A stretch of DNA of 64,000 nt from Entophlyctis helioformis (Eukaryota; Chytridiomycota; Chytridiomycetes; Chytridiales; Chytriomycetaceae): NCBI GenBank assembly GCA_025526915.1, contig JAHLKH010000010.1, forward strand, positions 209,597 through 273,596. The letters run 5' to 3'. Below the pieces are notes generated by a model. The model did not search any database. It was given only the letters and a program-made list of their open reading frames with translations, and was not told the DNA's origin. A program made the translations under genes and the position numbers. How positions within the stretch are numbered: position 1 is the stretch's first letter; each line of letters begins with the position of its first letter. This document shows positions 32,990-44,479 of this stretch, piece after piece.

Positions 32990-35110
32990 CGCTGCTGCTG
33001 CGGCTACGGCTGCTGCTACGGCTACTGTTGCCGCTGGTTTTCCGCCCGTCTGGTTCGATGGTGCACTCTGTGTCGGCGTGTCAGTCGGATCAGTGTCAGT
33101 GTCGGTCGCTCCGCCCACGATTGCGCTGGACGGCTTTGTTGGTGCACTCACATCGACAGGTTGTGGTGTCTGCAGCGAGCGTGGCGTATCAAGCGGCGAG
33201 GCAGAATCCTTTGGCGGCAGCGACGGGCCAAACTTGAGAGCGCGCGCTGGCAGGGCCGGCGACAAGGGCGAGCTAGAGTTGCCTGTAATCGAACTGCCAG
33301 GACTGCGAGCCGCGAGCGATGCAGGCGACGGTTCAAGCGGCAACGGAGGCGATCTTGTCGCGGGAGGCGATGTGCGCGACCGAGGAGAGAGCGGGGTCGA
33401 CGGCTGCACAGACAAGGAGGCGGAGGCGGCTGCGGTGGATGCCACCGAGGGTATCATGGCGGTGGCGGGCAGATCTCGTTTGCTCGAGGTGCTTGGGGAC
33501 GCAGCCCTCGCAGTACCCGTGGTGCTTGCAACAGCCATGGCGATTGGCGACGGTGGTGACGGTGGGGACGGTGGTGACGGTGGGGACGGTGGGGACGATG
33601 ACGGTGGGGACGCCGAGGCCGACTCAAACACTCGCCGTGCCGCCGAAAAGGCCGATGCCGCAGACGCAGGCATGTCCGCGGGGGGCGTGCGCGATCCTTT
33701 TGTAGCCGCGGCGCGCGAGGGGGCGGACGCAGCCGACGCCACTCGCACGGACGGCGAGCCTGGCGACGACGGCTGCGCAGACCTTGGCGATGCAGCCGCG
33801 GGCACGTGGAGCTGTGGATCTGGCGCTTGCGGGCCGACGCGAGGCGACGATGATGATGGCGACGATGGCGACGATGACGACGACGACGGCGGGGTGCGAC
33901 GCCTCATGGCGTTTGATCTGTGCGGGGCGGGCGGTTCAGACTCTGCCGATGCTGCTGGTTGTGCTGCTGCTGGTTGTGCTGCTGCTGGTTGTGCTGCCGT
34001 TGTGCTATTTGCATGCGGCGTGTGCACAGCCCTGATGGTATGAGTTGCTTGTGACACGGACACGGGAGCCGACGGCGCCTTGGCAGCCTGTGCTGGGGAT
34101 GCGGGCCGTCCTGTTGCAGACAACACGGCGGTGGCAGGCGAGGCGGGCAGACGGGGCGACGAGGGGCGGGATCGCGCGGCGGCCGGCGAGTGCAGACGGG
34201 GCTTGCTGGCGCTGCCTGCCGAGTTGCTTGTCGAGTTGCTTGTCGAGTTGCTTGTGCTGGCGATCGAGTTGGAGTTGGACTGGCCCTGCACGGCTGGCGA
34301 CGACGGAGGCGAGATCTTGGACGCCGCCGCCGCCGATGCAGCCAGCAAGCACGTTGGAGGCTTTGGACGAGGCGGCAGATGCAGCGGATGCCGATGTCGA
34401 TGTGCGCATGGCGTTGGCGGTGGTGGTTGCGCTGCTGCTGCTGCCGTTGCTGCTGCTGCGGGATCTCGATGCGGAAGCAGACAAAGAAGAGGACGGCGTA
34501 GACGTCGCAGATGGCGGTGACTGCGACAACGGCGAAGCAGCGGAAGTTTTTGTTGTTGCTGCTGCTGGCGTTTGTGCACCAGCGGCAGCGATTGTTGGCG
34601 AGCGTGTCGATGGTGCACGGAAGCCGGGCGGGCGGGCGGGCACAGACACGGCGCCTGCGGGAGAGGGCGAGGCCGTAGCCGTTGCCTTGGCCGTTGCCGT
34701 AGCCGTTGCCGTGGAGGGCCGTTTGGCAGGCGGCGGTGAGGGCGGTGGTTCTACGGCAGGTGCGACGGCAGATGCGGAAGCGGAAGCGCCGGGCCCACGG
34801 GAGGCCAGGCCGACGGTCGTGGGCGTGCACCGGCCCGAGCGGCCAGCAGCGGGGCCGGGCGAGCCAGCACGGCTTGCGGCCTGGCCAGCGGCCGGCTTGG
34901 ACACGGGGCGGGCAAAGGCGGCCGAGGGCGACGGGCGGCTGCCGGCGGGGCGGGCGGCGGACGAGGCGGTGGGCATGGGGGCGGCACGGCGCTGTGCGGG
35001 CGTGCGATTGCTGCGGCTGTCGTCGTCGTCGTCGTCGTCCAAATGGCCGTCGTTGTTGTCGTCGTTCAAGGCGACGGTGACGTCGTTTGCCGCAAAATGC
35101 GGATCCGATG
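32990..35110 (-). CDS. Ser/Pro/Ala-rich disordered coding stretch (RhoGEF N-terminus or separate gene)
   Basis: Two overlapping minus-strand frames join into about 700 residues of very low complexity: DDNNDGHLDDDDDDDSRSN, then many SP, PS and AS dipeptides, an STSNSTSNSTSNS run, and repeated PAAAQPAAAQPA and SPPSPPSPPSPP tracts. The frames exchange near 34330 inside a GCC/GGC repeat, compatible with one missing base. The 3' end comes within a few codons of the RhoGEF ATG; a single base would fuse them. No folded domain is visible. Coding status rests on codon pattern and lack of stops, so it is less secure than its neighbours. Confidence 0.4.
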
Positions 35111-35182
35111 GCGCAGTCTCTGCTTGTGCTGGCAGCCCTGCGTGTGGCTGCGACGGTGGTGGTACTGGTGGTGATTGTGGTT

Positions 35183-35752
35183 TTACAGACGCAGCAGAAA
35201 GCAGGTAACGGCAGCCCCCACGGCACCCGCGGCACCCACAGCGCTGCCGAGGACCGATCGCCGCCATACGAGCGCGCGACGGCGGCGAGCAGGCCCGGAA
35301 TGGCCGCCAGACGGCGCAGCAGCAGAGCGGCGATCCAGCGCAGCAGGCTGCCGGCCATGCGCAGCAACACGTGGAGGAGCGGCAGAGATACGAGCAGCAG
35401 GCCGACGCACGCAGCAAGCACGAGCTGGTGGCGCTGGTGGCGTGCGATGTCGGGCGGCTCGCTGCGGCGGTCTGCGGCGGTCGATGCCGGTGCTGCGTGC
35501 TCGCCTTGCGTCTGCAGAGGCTGCTCGCTGTTGGGCTGCTCGCTGTGGGCTGCTCGCTGTTGGCTGCTCGTCGACGGCGTCGCGGGGCAGCTGCAGCAGA
35601 TGCGCTTGCTCGTGTTCGTGTTTCTGCTTCTGGTCCTGCTTCAGCAGCGTGTGCGTCGGTTGCTTGTCGAGCTGGCTCTGGCCGTCTGCGCGCTGGTCGC
35701 TCGTGTTGCTTGTGGTTGAATGTGCGTCTGTGCCGTGCTCGTCGTGGCTCAT
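35183..35752 (-). CDS. short membrane protein with hydrophilic N-terminus, unidentified
   Basis: The ATG at 35750-35752 starts MSHDEHGTDAHSTTSNTSDQ, a Gln/Ser/Asp-rich segment. A second frame carries two strong hydrophobic segments (LVLAACVGLLLVSLPLLHVL and a following amphipathic LLRR-rich part). The original frame ends GAAGAVGAAVTCFLLRL and TAA (35183-35185). Single-base shifts near 35560 and 35258 are needed for one polypeptide of about 190 residues. I do not recognise a family. Confidence 0.45.
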   Translation of the reverse strand: MSHDEHGTDAHSTTSNTSDQRADGQSQLDKQPTHTLLKQDQKQKHEHEQAHLLQLPRDAVDEQPTASSPQRAAQQRAASADARRARSTGIDRRRPPQRAARHRTPPAPPARACCVRRPAARISAAPPRVAAHGRQPAALDRRSAAAPSGGHSGPARRRRALVWRRSVLGSAVGAAGAVGAAVTCFLLRL

Positions 35753-36018
35753 GGCAGCAGCCAACCCCTGGGCTCGATGCTGGCGAGTGCGGCCTGGACG
35801 GCGACCACGGGCAAGACGAGGAGGAGGACGCAGCCGACGGAAACTCCGAGACGAGGCACGGAAAGCGCCGACACGGCCACTTGGACGCTTCTCCGCCACA
35901 CGACAGCGACAGCGCGCCGGGCGTTTGACGCGTCGCGATGTCGGCCCACCATATCTACGCCTTGCGCGACGCTGGCCAACGGCCAACGGCCGCTTACACG
36001 CTCTCACACATTCTGCTG

Positions 36019-36024
36019 TTTATT
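36019..36024 (-). terminator. poly(A) signal AATAAA for enkurin
   Basis: TTTATT on the plus strand gives AATAAA on the minus strand, 110 nt after the enkurin stop. The interval 35753-36133 otherwise holds no gene I can support. Confidence 0.45.
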
Positions 36025-36133
36025 CTCCTACAATCCATCCATCCTACCCATCCACCCTCCGCCTGTCCGTATCGTTGTCGTTGGCTTGGAACCGCGAGTG
36101 CTCTTGCCTGCTCTCCTCGCACTCGCAAGGTGG

Positions 36134-37630
36134 CTACTGTCGCACAAGGATCTGGCCGCTGGTGCTCAGCTGCCGGATGTCTGCCTCGAGCGTCTGGATC
36201 TGCTTCTCGAGATCAAGCTTTCTGTTTCCCCACATTGGCCCCACATGGCATGTCAGTGGCATGTCAGTGGCGTGAGCGTCATGAGAGTATGTGCGTACCT
36301 GCTGATGCGTGAAGGCGTCTCGACCTGCACGGGGAGCTTGCCGTACTGCTGCAACACGCGGTCCAGGTTGGCTTTGAGCCCGCCGAGAATGCCTTCTCGC
36401 TCCGTGTCCGACAACACACGCATGCCCGAACTTGCCGCCTCACCGCTCCCGCTCCCGCCACCGCTTTGGCCCTCGGGCGACTTGAGTGTCTTGTGAGGCA
36501 GCGGCGATCCCCCGTGCAGGGACCCAGCGTGATCGGCTTCGTGCTCATGCCGGTGTGGGTGCGATGCATGTCCGTCGTCATCATCATCCTCGCCGTCGCG
36601 ATCGCCGTCACCGTCACCGTCGTCCTTGGTGTGCGCGTCGCCGGTCTCTTCACGCTGCTGGCCAAACAGCGGCGGCAGTCTGTACGGACGGCGCTGCGTG
36701 CTTTTCTTGCCGCCCGAACCGCGCAGAGTCTTTCCGCCTGCTTTGCCTTGCGCATCTGGGCCGCGCGGTTGCAAGTTGATCAGGAAACGGGCGGGATGGA
36801 CAAGGCGGACGGACGGGAGGGGCAGGACGGCATGTCAGTTACAATTTGAGCCAGATCGTCCGTGCCAGTACAGGATCGGCATGATAAGCAGTCGGGAGAG
36901 AACACAACGCGTGGGGGCAATATCGGCACGTCTGGCAAGCGAGATGCGGAGAGAAACCAACCTTGCGAGATTGGAGCAAGCAGGTGTGGAGGGGCAAGGC
37001 CGGCAAGCGGCGACAGCCGTTTTGGATGCGGGCCAGCGTGGCGACCCTGAGTCTGCTGGCCATGCGACTGATTTCTGCGGCCGGCCGATCCAGACGTTGA
37101 AGCCGATCCAGAGCGCGGGGCTGACATGGAGGCAGCCGAGCCAAGCGACATGGACCCGGACCGCGACTTGCTGGACGACGAGGCTGCCACGGCTGCTGAT
37201 GTAGGCTGCGGTGATGGCAGCTTGCCCTCTGCAGCCGGCGCAATGGACATGGCGGCGATGGCGGCCGCGGACGAGGCACCCTTGGGGCCTGACGCGCGTG
37301 CGGCCTTGAAGTCTGCGCGCACGGCACTGGCAAATTTCGAGCGGTACCGGGCAGGGGCGTTGTTGGCCGATGGCATGCTGTTCTCGTACAGCGCGTAGAC
37401 CGACTCTTCGCTGGGGTCTGACGGCACGTTCTTGAGCAGGTCGACGGGTGCAGACGCGGTCTTTGCCGACGGCTTTGCGCTGCTCTTTCCGCTCTTTCCG
37501 CTCTTTCCGCGGCGTGGGCCAGCGAGGGCGTTGGCGTTGGCGTTGGCGTTGCGCTTGGACGCAGACGCAGATGCGGGCAGCGCGATGGCGGCAGACGGCG
37601 ACACGGACGACGACGCGCGGGGCCGGCCAT
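36134..37630 (-). CDS. ENKUR: enkurin, ciliary doublet-microtubule inner protein
   Basis: Enkurin is an axonemal inner-junction protein. The C-terminal enkurin domain is clear across the last two exons: LSDTEREGILGGLKANLDRV, LQQYGKLPVQVETPSRISR, then KLDLEKQIQTLEADIRQLST and TAG (36134-36136). It matches LSDEEREAVLQGLKKNWEEV...RKQRLEEEMKQLEHDI of animals. The N-terminal block EESVYALYENSMP...PARYRSKF corresponds to SECIYNLIP...PPRYISIF. The middle is Ser/Ala- and Asp/His-rich. The in-frame ATG at 37628-37630 needs one base restored within about 20 codons to reach the main frame. It lies 60 bp from the divergent VPS35 start. Confidence 0.85.
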
Positions 37631-37690
37631 TTCAAGCGTCGCTCGACGTGTTTGCGAGAATCTCGCAAAGCAGCTTCAAAGTCAACCGCC

Positions 37691-40600
37691 ATGTCGACGT
37701 ACTCGCTGACGTCCAACGCAAGCACAGGCGCAGGCTCCAACGGCCCGAGCGGCACGGCCACGCCGCCCGTGCTCGACCAGGGCAAGGCGCTCGACGAGGC
37801 GCTGGGCGTGGTCAAGGTGCAGGCGTTCCACATGAAGCGCTCGCTGGTGCGTCTGCGTCTGCGTGTGTGTGCGTGTGTGCGACGTGCTGTGGCCGCAGAT
37901 ACGCTGGCGTGTGCGGTGCCTGCCTGCCTGCAGATGCCTGTGCATGCCACTATAAGCCTGCAGATGCCTATAAGCGGTGCTTGCCTGTGCTTGCCCGCCT
38001 CTGTATGCCGCCGCCACGCTGGCAGCCGCCGCGACCCTTGCCGTGCTGACCCGGCGTGCGCACTCGGCCACCGCAGGATGCCAGCAAGCTCATGGATGCG
38101 CTCAAGCACGCCTCGACGATGCTGTCGGAGCTGCGCACGTCGTCGCTGACCCCAAAGTACTACTACGAGCTGTGTGAGTGCTGGCCGCCGGCCGCCCCAG
38201 ATCTGCCTTGTCTTTGCCTGCTGGGCATGCCTTGGCTATTGTCTTGCCTTGGCCTGCCCGCAAAGACCGCCCAGATCTGACCCGTCGACCTCGCCCCACA
38301 GACATGGCCATCTTTGACGAGCTGCGTCACCTGTCGACGTTCCTGTACGACGCTCACATGGCCGGCCGCCACCACCTGTCCGACATGTACGAGCTTGTGC
38401 AGTACGCTGCCAACATCGTGCCGCGTCTGTACCTCATGGTCACCGTCGGCGCCGTCTACATGCGCGTGTCGAGGCAGACGCTGGACATCAAGGGCAAGGG
38501 CAAGGCGCTCGACTCGACGCCGTTTGATGCCGCAGACGGCGGCCACGCCCATCCCGACGTCCCTCCGATCAAGGAGCTCATGAAGGACATGCTCGAAATG
38601 ACGCGCGGCGTGCAGCATCCAACGCGCGGCCTCTTCTTGCGCTACTATCTCTGTGGCATCACCCGCGACTATTTACCAGACGTTCTGCAGGACGGGTGCG
38701 TCTGGCCAGCTCGCTGTGCTTAGGCGACCAACACGCACGTCTTGCATGGGGCTGACTGTCTTGCCGTGCGTGTCTGGCAGGCCGCACGGATCCATCGACG
38801 ACTCGATCCACTTTATCATCCACAACTTTATCGAGATGAACAAGCTGTGGGTGCGGCTGCAGCACCAAGGCCACTCGCGCGAGCGCGAGAAGCGAGAGCA
38901 GGAGCGCCGTGAGCTGCGTCTGCTGGTTGGCTCAAACCTCGTCCGTCTGAGCCAGCTCGAGGAGCTGAGCCTTGGCGTCTACCAGTCTGTCAGTGCACCG
39001 CATGCGCTCTCTGGTCATTGTGCATTGCCGTCGTTTTGTGCCTGCTGACATGTGTCTGTCGACGGCAGCAAATCCTGCCGACACTGCTCGACGAGATTGT
39101 GAGCTGTCGCGACGTTATTGCGCAAGAGTATCTGATGGAAGTCATCATCCAGGTAAGTCGGCAGGCACTTGCTTCCATTGCCCATCTGCTCTCATAGGCT
39201 CACGCGTGTCCCGCACAACCTCTAGGTTTTCCCAGACGACTTCCATCTGCGCTGCCTTGACATTTTTCTGTCTGCGACCGCACGCCTCCAGCGCACCGTC
39301 AATGTCAAGCAGATTGTCATCAGCCTCATTGACCGCTTTGCCGGATACGCGGCCCGTGCTCGCGAGGACGCTGCTGCCAACTCTGCCGACGGCAAGCCGT
39401 CTCTTGGCGCTCTGGACGACGCGAGGCTGTTTGACGTCTTCTGGACCCAGATCACAGAGCTTGTCAATGCACGCCCCGAGTTTACCATCCAGGACATTGT
39501 CGCGCTGCTCGTCTCGCTTTCCAACCTGTCGCTCAACTGCTACCCGGACGAGCTTGGATACATTGACCGCGTGCTCGGCATGGCCAGGGAGAAGGTGGCC
39601 GAGGCAGCCGTTGCCGAAAAGTCTGGGCTCGCTGATTCCAAGACACGCTCGCTTCTCCAGCAGCTGCTCATGGGGCCGATACAGACATACCACAAGAACG
39701 TGCTGCGCATCCTCGACTTCCCATCCAGCTCAACTCAAACGTCGCACAGCCACTACCAAGCCGAGGGCCAGCCGCCCAGCCCGTCGCTTGGCGGCAACTT
39801 TACCGATCTGCTGTTCCTGCAGCCTTACGCCACTCGCCGCCACATTGCCCATGCCTGCATCACCAACGCCATCCGCGCTGCCGTCAACGACGCATTCACC
39901 GTGTCCACCATCGAGGGCGTCAACTTTCTGCTTGGCGAGGTGTCGACCATCATGGTGCGCGACCAAGTCGATGGCGGGCTGTTTGGCGCCAAGCGCAAGC
40001 CGGCACCTAGCGCAGATCCGCTCGAGGAGCCAGACATCCCACTCGACTGGGAAGACGCGCAGGAGGAGCAGACGTACCTTGCCAAGCTCGTGCACCTGCT
40101 TCGCGCGTCTGGCGACGACCTGCACCAAGAGCTTCTGCTGCTGACGGCGGCGAGAAACCATTTTGGAGAGGGCGGCGACATTCGCATACGCTTCACGCTC
40201 CCGCCGCTTGTGATTGCACTCATCAAACTCGCACGCAAGTACTACTACAGCCACGTATGTCCTTGATTCGACTTGACGCCCTGATGCTCTGATGGCCCAC
40301 CTACTCACATGCGTCGCATCAAGTCTCCGTTGGCTCGGACAGATGTGCCGCTCATCCTGCGCACCATCCACCAAACCATCACGTCGCTCAACAGGGCACA
40401 GGAGCACTTTACCGACGACGACGGGTACAAGCCGCTGTTCAAGGACGATCTCAATGCCTCGTATGCACCGCCGCCACGGATTGGCCATGGACTCATGTCC
40501 CCGCCTGACGTGTCGCTCCGGCTGTACCTGCTGAGTGCGCAGGTTGCCGACGAGATGCGCGAAGAGGAAATGTGCTACGAATTCTTTGTCCAGGTATGTT

Positions 40601-41577
40601 GCGTGTTGTCCATGTCCCCGCCTGCCTCGGCGGCCTCGTACTCCATGTGTGCTGACTCGTGGCGGATGTTTTGTTCTGGCAGGCGCTGATGGTGTACGAA
40701 GAGTCCGTGTCCGAGTCCAAGGCGCAAGTGGCTGCCATCACGCAGATCATTGGCACGCTCTACGGCACCACGGTGTTTGGCTACGAGAACTACGAGACGC
40801 TCATTACCAAATGCGCTGTCCACTGCTCGCGCCTGCTCAAGCGCGTCGACCAGTGCCGCGGCGTCACGCTCGTGTCGCACCTGTTCTGGGCCGATGATGC
40901 TGTCAAGCGCGAAGAGGGCAAGCCGGCCTACCGCGACGGAAAGCGTGTGCTCGAGTGTCTCCAAAAGGCCCTCAAGATTGCCGACTCGGTCATGGACCAG
41001 ACCGTCAACGTCGAGCTGTTTGTCGAGATCCTCGAGCGATACGTGTGGTACTATGAACAAAAGAACGACACGGTATGCCGGTCGTGTGGCTGGGAGACGC
41101 ATGAGGAGAGGGTCTGCAGTGTGGTGTTTGGCTGACTTTTGTGTGCACACACGTGGTTGGCAGATTACGATCAAGTACCTCAACTCGCTGATTGATCTGA
41201 TCCAGACCAACCTGTCCAACGCGGACAGCCCGCTCCATCTCAACCTGCCGGCGGTGTCGGGCGGGCCGCTCAGTGCCACGTCGCAAGCTATGTCCGTGTT
41301 CCATGTCGACCACGGCAGCAGCGGACGGTTCTCGCTCGGTGCAGCAGGCAACAGCAGCGGCGGCGGCGGCAACGGCGCGTCTCTTGTATCGCGCAAGACC
41401 GTGTCTGACCAGGCGATTGCGCATTTCCGCAACGTGCTGCTGTACCTTGAAGCACGACGCGACATGGAGACGCAGATGCTGGACTCGGCCTCGGTTGTGC
41501 CGGGCATGAGCGCTGGCTTCGCTGGATCGGGGGCTGGTGGCGGTCGGTGGGGCAGCATCGAGATCCCCCGCCGATGA
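37691..41577 (+). CDS. VPS35: VPS35, retromer core subunit
   Basis: Vps35 is the alpha-solenoid scaffold of retromer, which recycles cargo from endosomes to the Golgi. The start ATG 37691 gives [20 protein letters not shown]. About nine exons follow. [40 protein letters not shown] and [20 protein letters not shown] form the highly conserved N-terminus, followed by [31 protein letters not shown] (the PRLYLM and HPLRGLFLRNYL motifs) and the Vps29-binding C-terminal part with [16 protein letters not shown]. The tail is Gly/Ser-rich. Length is about 900 residues, normal for the family, and no frame breaks are evident. Confidence 0.95.
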
Positions 41578-41869
41578 TATCCGCCTTTCTTTGTCGTTGT
41601 TGCTGTTGTCAGAATGCACACACCACCATCACCACCACCAACACCATCCCATTTTGCGCATAGTGTCTTGTTCTGTCCCTGCTTTGTTGTTGTCCTCTCC
41701 TGGCCACCCTCTTTCACTCTCCACATGCACGCATTCTATATTCTCGTCTGTTCCGGTCATGAAATGTGCACAGTGGACTGGGTCGTGCAGTGTATTCTGA
41801 AAGAGGACGGTGGCGATCGGGGTAGAGTGCCAGAGAGATGATCGAGGAGCGGCGGATGGGAGGGGGTCG

Positions 41870-43482
41870 TCAGACAGAGACGTAGTTGGCAGGGAATTCG
41901 CCCACGGTTGTGCCAACGCGGCCAGTCCACCAGTCGTCTTGGCTGCCGGTCGCCCGCGTCACCCAGATGGTGTCGCCCTGGCGGAACGACAGATCGCCTG
42001 GCCGCTGGCCCGTGTAGTCGAACAGCGCCACCGCCTGGCGTGCCTGGGCTGACGCGGGGTCTGCCAGCGTGCTTGGCTTGGGCGGCTTGGCTGGCATCTG
42101 CCCAGACGCGGCAGCCACTGGCGAAATCGCATTGTACGCGGGCGGTGGCGTGGTTGTAGAGGCAGCCGATGTGCCAGCCGTCCGCTTGAGCGACGACGTG
42201 GCCGACAGCTTGGCCTTGATCGCGTCGACCTTGGCGGCCTTTTCGGCGGCCGTCAACAGCGGCTCTTCGTTCAGCGTTGCCTCTGAGCCGTGAATCGCTG
42301 ATGCTGATGCGCCTGCCGTGCCCAGATACGACCCGCTCACACCACCACCGCTGCTGCTGTTGCTGCTGCTGTACGAGCCGACCGTGTTGGACCGCATTCC
42401 AACAGTCGAGTTGCCCGCCACGCCTCCCTTTGCGCTCGTCTTCCTCGCTACTGTGCCAGACCCGCCAACAGCGCCAGCCGGCAGCTGATCCGCACCGTCA
42501 GCGAGATACTCTGCACGCGGCCCCAGGCTCTTCTGGCCGACATTCACGAACCGCGATGTGTTGAGCATGCGGTACAGCGGCTCGGCCTCGACGGGCGGCG
42601 GGATCACTCCCGTCATGAGCTCTGACGCCTTGACCTTTCTGCCGTACATGGCCTTGTTGGCGTCGGCGCGCGTGATGATGACGGTGCCCTCGAGAGAGAT
42701 GCCTGCAAAGAGACCCTTGCTCTTTGAGTAGGAGTATATGGGTGCCATGTTGACGAATGCTGTTTTGTGTGCGTGTGCGAGAGTGAGTGTGAGCCATGAC
42801 TGGATGGGGTGGAACGCGATGGAAACACGGAGACGCGGCCGCTTTGGCTGCCAATGCGAGCAGCACAATGCGTGCAAGCATGAACGCATGAACGAGACCA
42901 GCAGAAAAGAGACTTACCGCCAGCAGCCTCGGTGGCACGGCCGGTGGGACCGGCAGCGACAGACATGTTGGCGCCGAGCGTAAAGTTGCCGCCATGGCTA
43001 AAGGCACGCACGGCCGCCGCGTTGTTGAGCACAAAGATGTAGTCGGTGATCTCGGCGCCGAACTGCGCACCGATGCCGGCGCCCGCAGCCATGATGGCCG
43101 ACGGCGCCGACCACGAGCCGTCGGGCAGCCGGGCAACCACCAGGCCCGAGCCTGCTCTGCCCGACCACAGGCAGCCGGCCTTGACAATCGTGATGATGGC
43201 GATGCTGTGTGCGACGACGGGGTTAGGTTGGCCGAGCAGGCATGCGTCAGACGTGTCAGTGTTTGTTGTCTGGAAAAAGCTTGCCATCATGGCCAGGGCA
43301 CAGGGCACGGGGCAGACAGCGCACGGCAGACGGGCCACGCACCCGCGGGCCTTGTCGAGCACCTTGGTGGGGATGAACGTGGCGTCGAGCTTCGTGGTGC
43401 CCTTGACAAAGTGCTCGAGGATGGACGCGGCCTTGTTGCACTGCGCCGACAGCGACTCTGGCAGGGGATTGTGCAGCTTCAT
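41870..43482 (-). CDS. LSB3: YSC84/LSB3 (SH3YL1) actin-patch protein
   Basis: This protein has an N-terminal Ysc84 lipid/actin-binding (SYLF) domain and a C-terminal SH3 domain and acts in endocytic actin patches. The ATG at 43480-43482 gives MKLHNPLPESLSAQCNKAAS. Conserved blocks are IPTKVLDKARG, LVVARLPDGSWSAPSAIMAA, AVRAFSHGGNFTLGANMSVA, AGPTGRATEA and YSYSKSKGLFAGISLEGTVI. A Ser/Gly/Thr linker follows, then an SH3 domain (AVALFDYTGQRPGDLSFRQG, DDWWTGRVGTTVGEFPANYV), ending VSV TGA at 41870. Three exons joined by short introns. Confidence 0.93.
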
Positions 43483-43557
43483 CGTCGCGGATGTTGTGGT
43501 TTTGTTGGCCAGGTTGTTTTGAACGCGTCATCGTTTATCGCACAACCTCAATCCACA

Positions 43558-44397
43558 ATGCTCGCCACACACACACGAGCAACAGTAGCAACAGCAGCAA
43601 CAGTAGCAACAGCAGCAATAGCAGCAACAGCAGCAGCAACAGTAGCAACAGCAGTAGCAACAGCAGCAGCAGCAACAGCAACAACAACCGTCTGCAGACG
43701 CCTGCCGCTCATACAGCGGCGCAGCCTGTTTGCTGCGCTGCCCATGACGCCGCTGCCGTTCGACCCGCACACCATCGCCTTTGACGAGCAGACGCTGGCC
43801 GGCTACGAGGCCCGGCTGGCGGCCTACCACCGGGACGCTGCCCGCATTCGCTGGCGCTTCCGCAAGGATCCGCCGGGCGAGGCGGCCGTGCTCGTGCCGC
43901 TCTGCACCGTCTTTGGCACGCCCAGCATCCTGTTCACGCTGCGCAGCGCCAGCCTGCGCGACCACACGTCCGAGGTGTCGTTCCCGGGCGGTGGCCGCGA
44001 CCTGGTCGACGCCTCGCTGCTCGCCACGGCGCTGCGCGAGACGCACGAGGAGATTGGCGTCGATCCGGCGACGGTGCGTGTGCTGGGCGAGCACCTGGCC
44101 GTGCCCAACAAGCCCACCACCAAGCGGGTCACGCCGTTCGTCGGCTTCCTCGGCGAGACCGGCGATCCGTCGGCCATGGCATTCAACACGGACGAGGTCG
44201 CGCAGGTGTTTGCCGTGTCCATGGCGCATCTCCTCGATCCCGCCAACCGAGAGGTCGAGAACTTCCGCGGCCTCGGCGTCGACATCTCCAGCTGGCCCGT
44301 CGGCGATCACCGCATCTGGGGCCTGACGGCGTTTATTCTGGACCAGTTCTTACGCACGATTGTGCTGCCGCAGCACTCGCCTGGTGCTGCTCAATGA
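43558..44397 (+). CDS. NUDT8/PCD1-like Nudix hydrolase (CoA diphosphatase type)
   Basis: A single exon of 279 codons. The first 45 residues are an Ala/Thr/Val run encoded by gcaaca/gtagcaaca repeats and followed by CRRLPLIQRRSLF, a plausible mitochondrial presequence. The catalytic domain has EVSFPGGGRDLVDASLLATA and ALRETHEEIGV; the Nudix box REXXEE is present, with Asp at the first acidic position as in CoA-type members. An internal Met at the start of MTPLPFDPHTIAFDE could serve for a cytosolic form. Mitochondrial or peroxisomal CoA/acyl-CoA cleavage is inferred from family resemblance. Confidence 0.85.
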   Translation: MLATHTRATVATAATVATAAIAATAAATVATAVATAAAATATTTVCRRLPLIQRRSLFAALPMTPLPFDPHTIAFDEQTLAGYEARLAAYHRDAARIRWRFRKDPPGEAAVLVPLCTVFGTPSILFTLRSASLRDHTSEVSFPGGGRDLVDASLLATALRETHEEIGVDPATVRVLGEHLAVPNKPTTKRVTPFVGFLGETGDPSAMAFNTDEVAQVFAVSMAHLLDPANREVENFRGLGVDISSWPVGDHRIWGLTAFILDQFLRTIVLPQHSPGAAQ

Positions 44398-44479
44398 ACT
44401 CGAATGCTGCCTGCCCAGCGTGTCACTCTACTACCGCCTCGAGTCTGCATCCCAGATGTCTGTCATGAGAGCTGGCATC

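Noticed and set aside
33904..35421. Arg/Pro-rich 505-codon minus-strand frame
   Set aside because: The overlapping Ser/Pro/Ala frame has better codon and residue composition; this is its +1 shadow.
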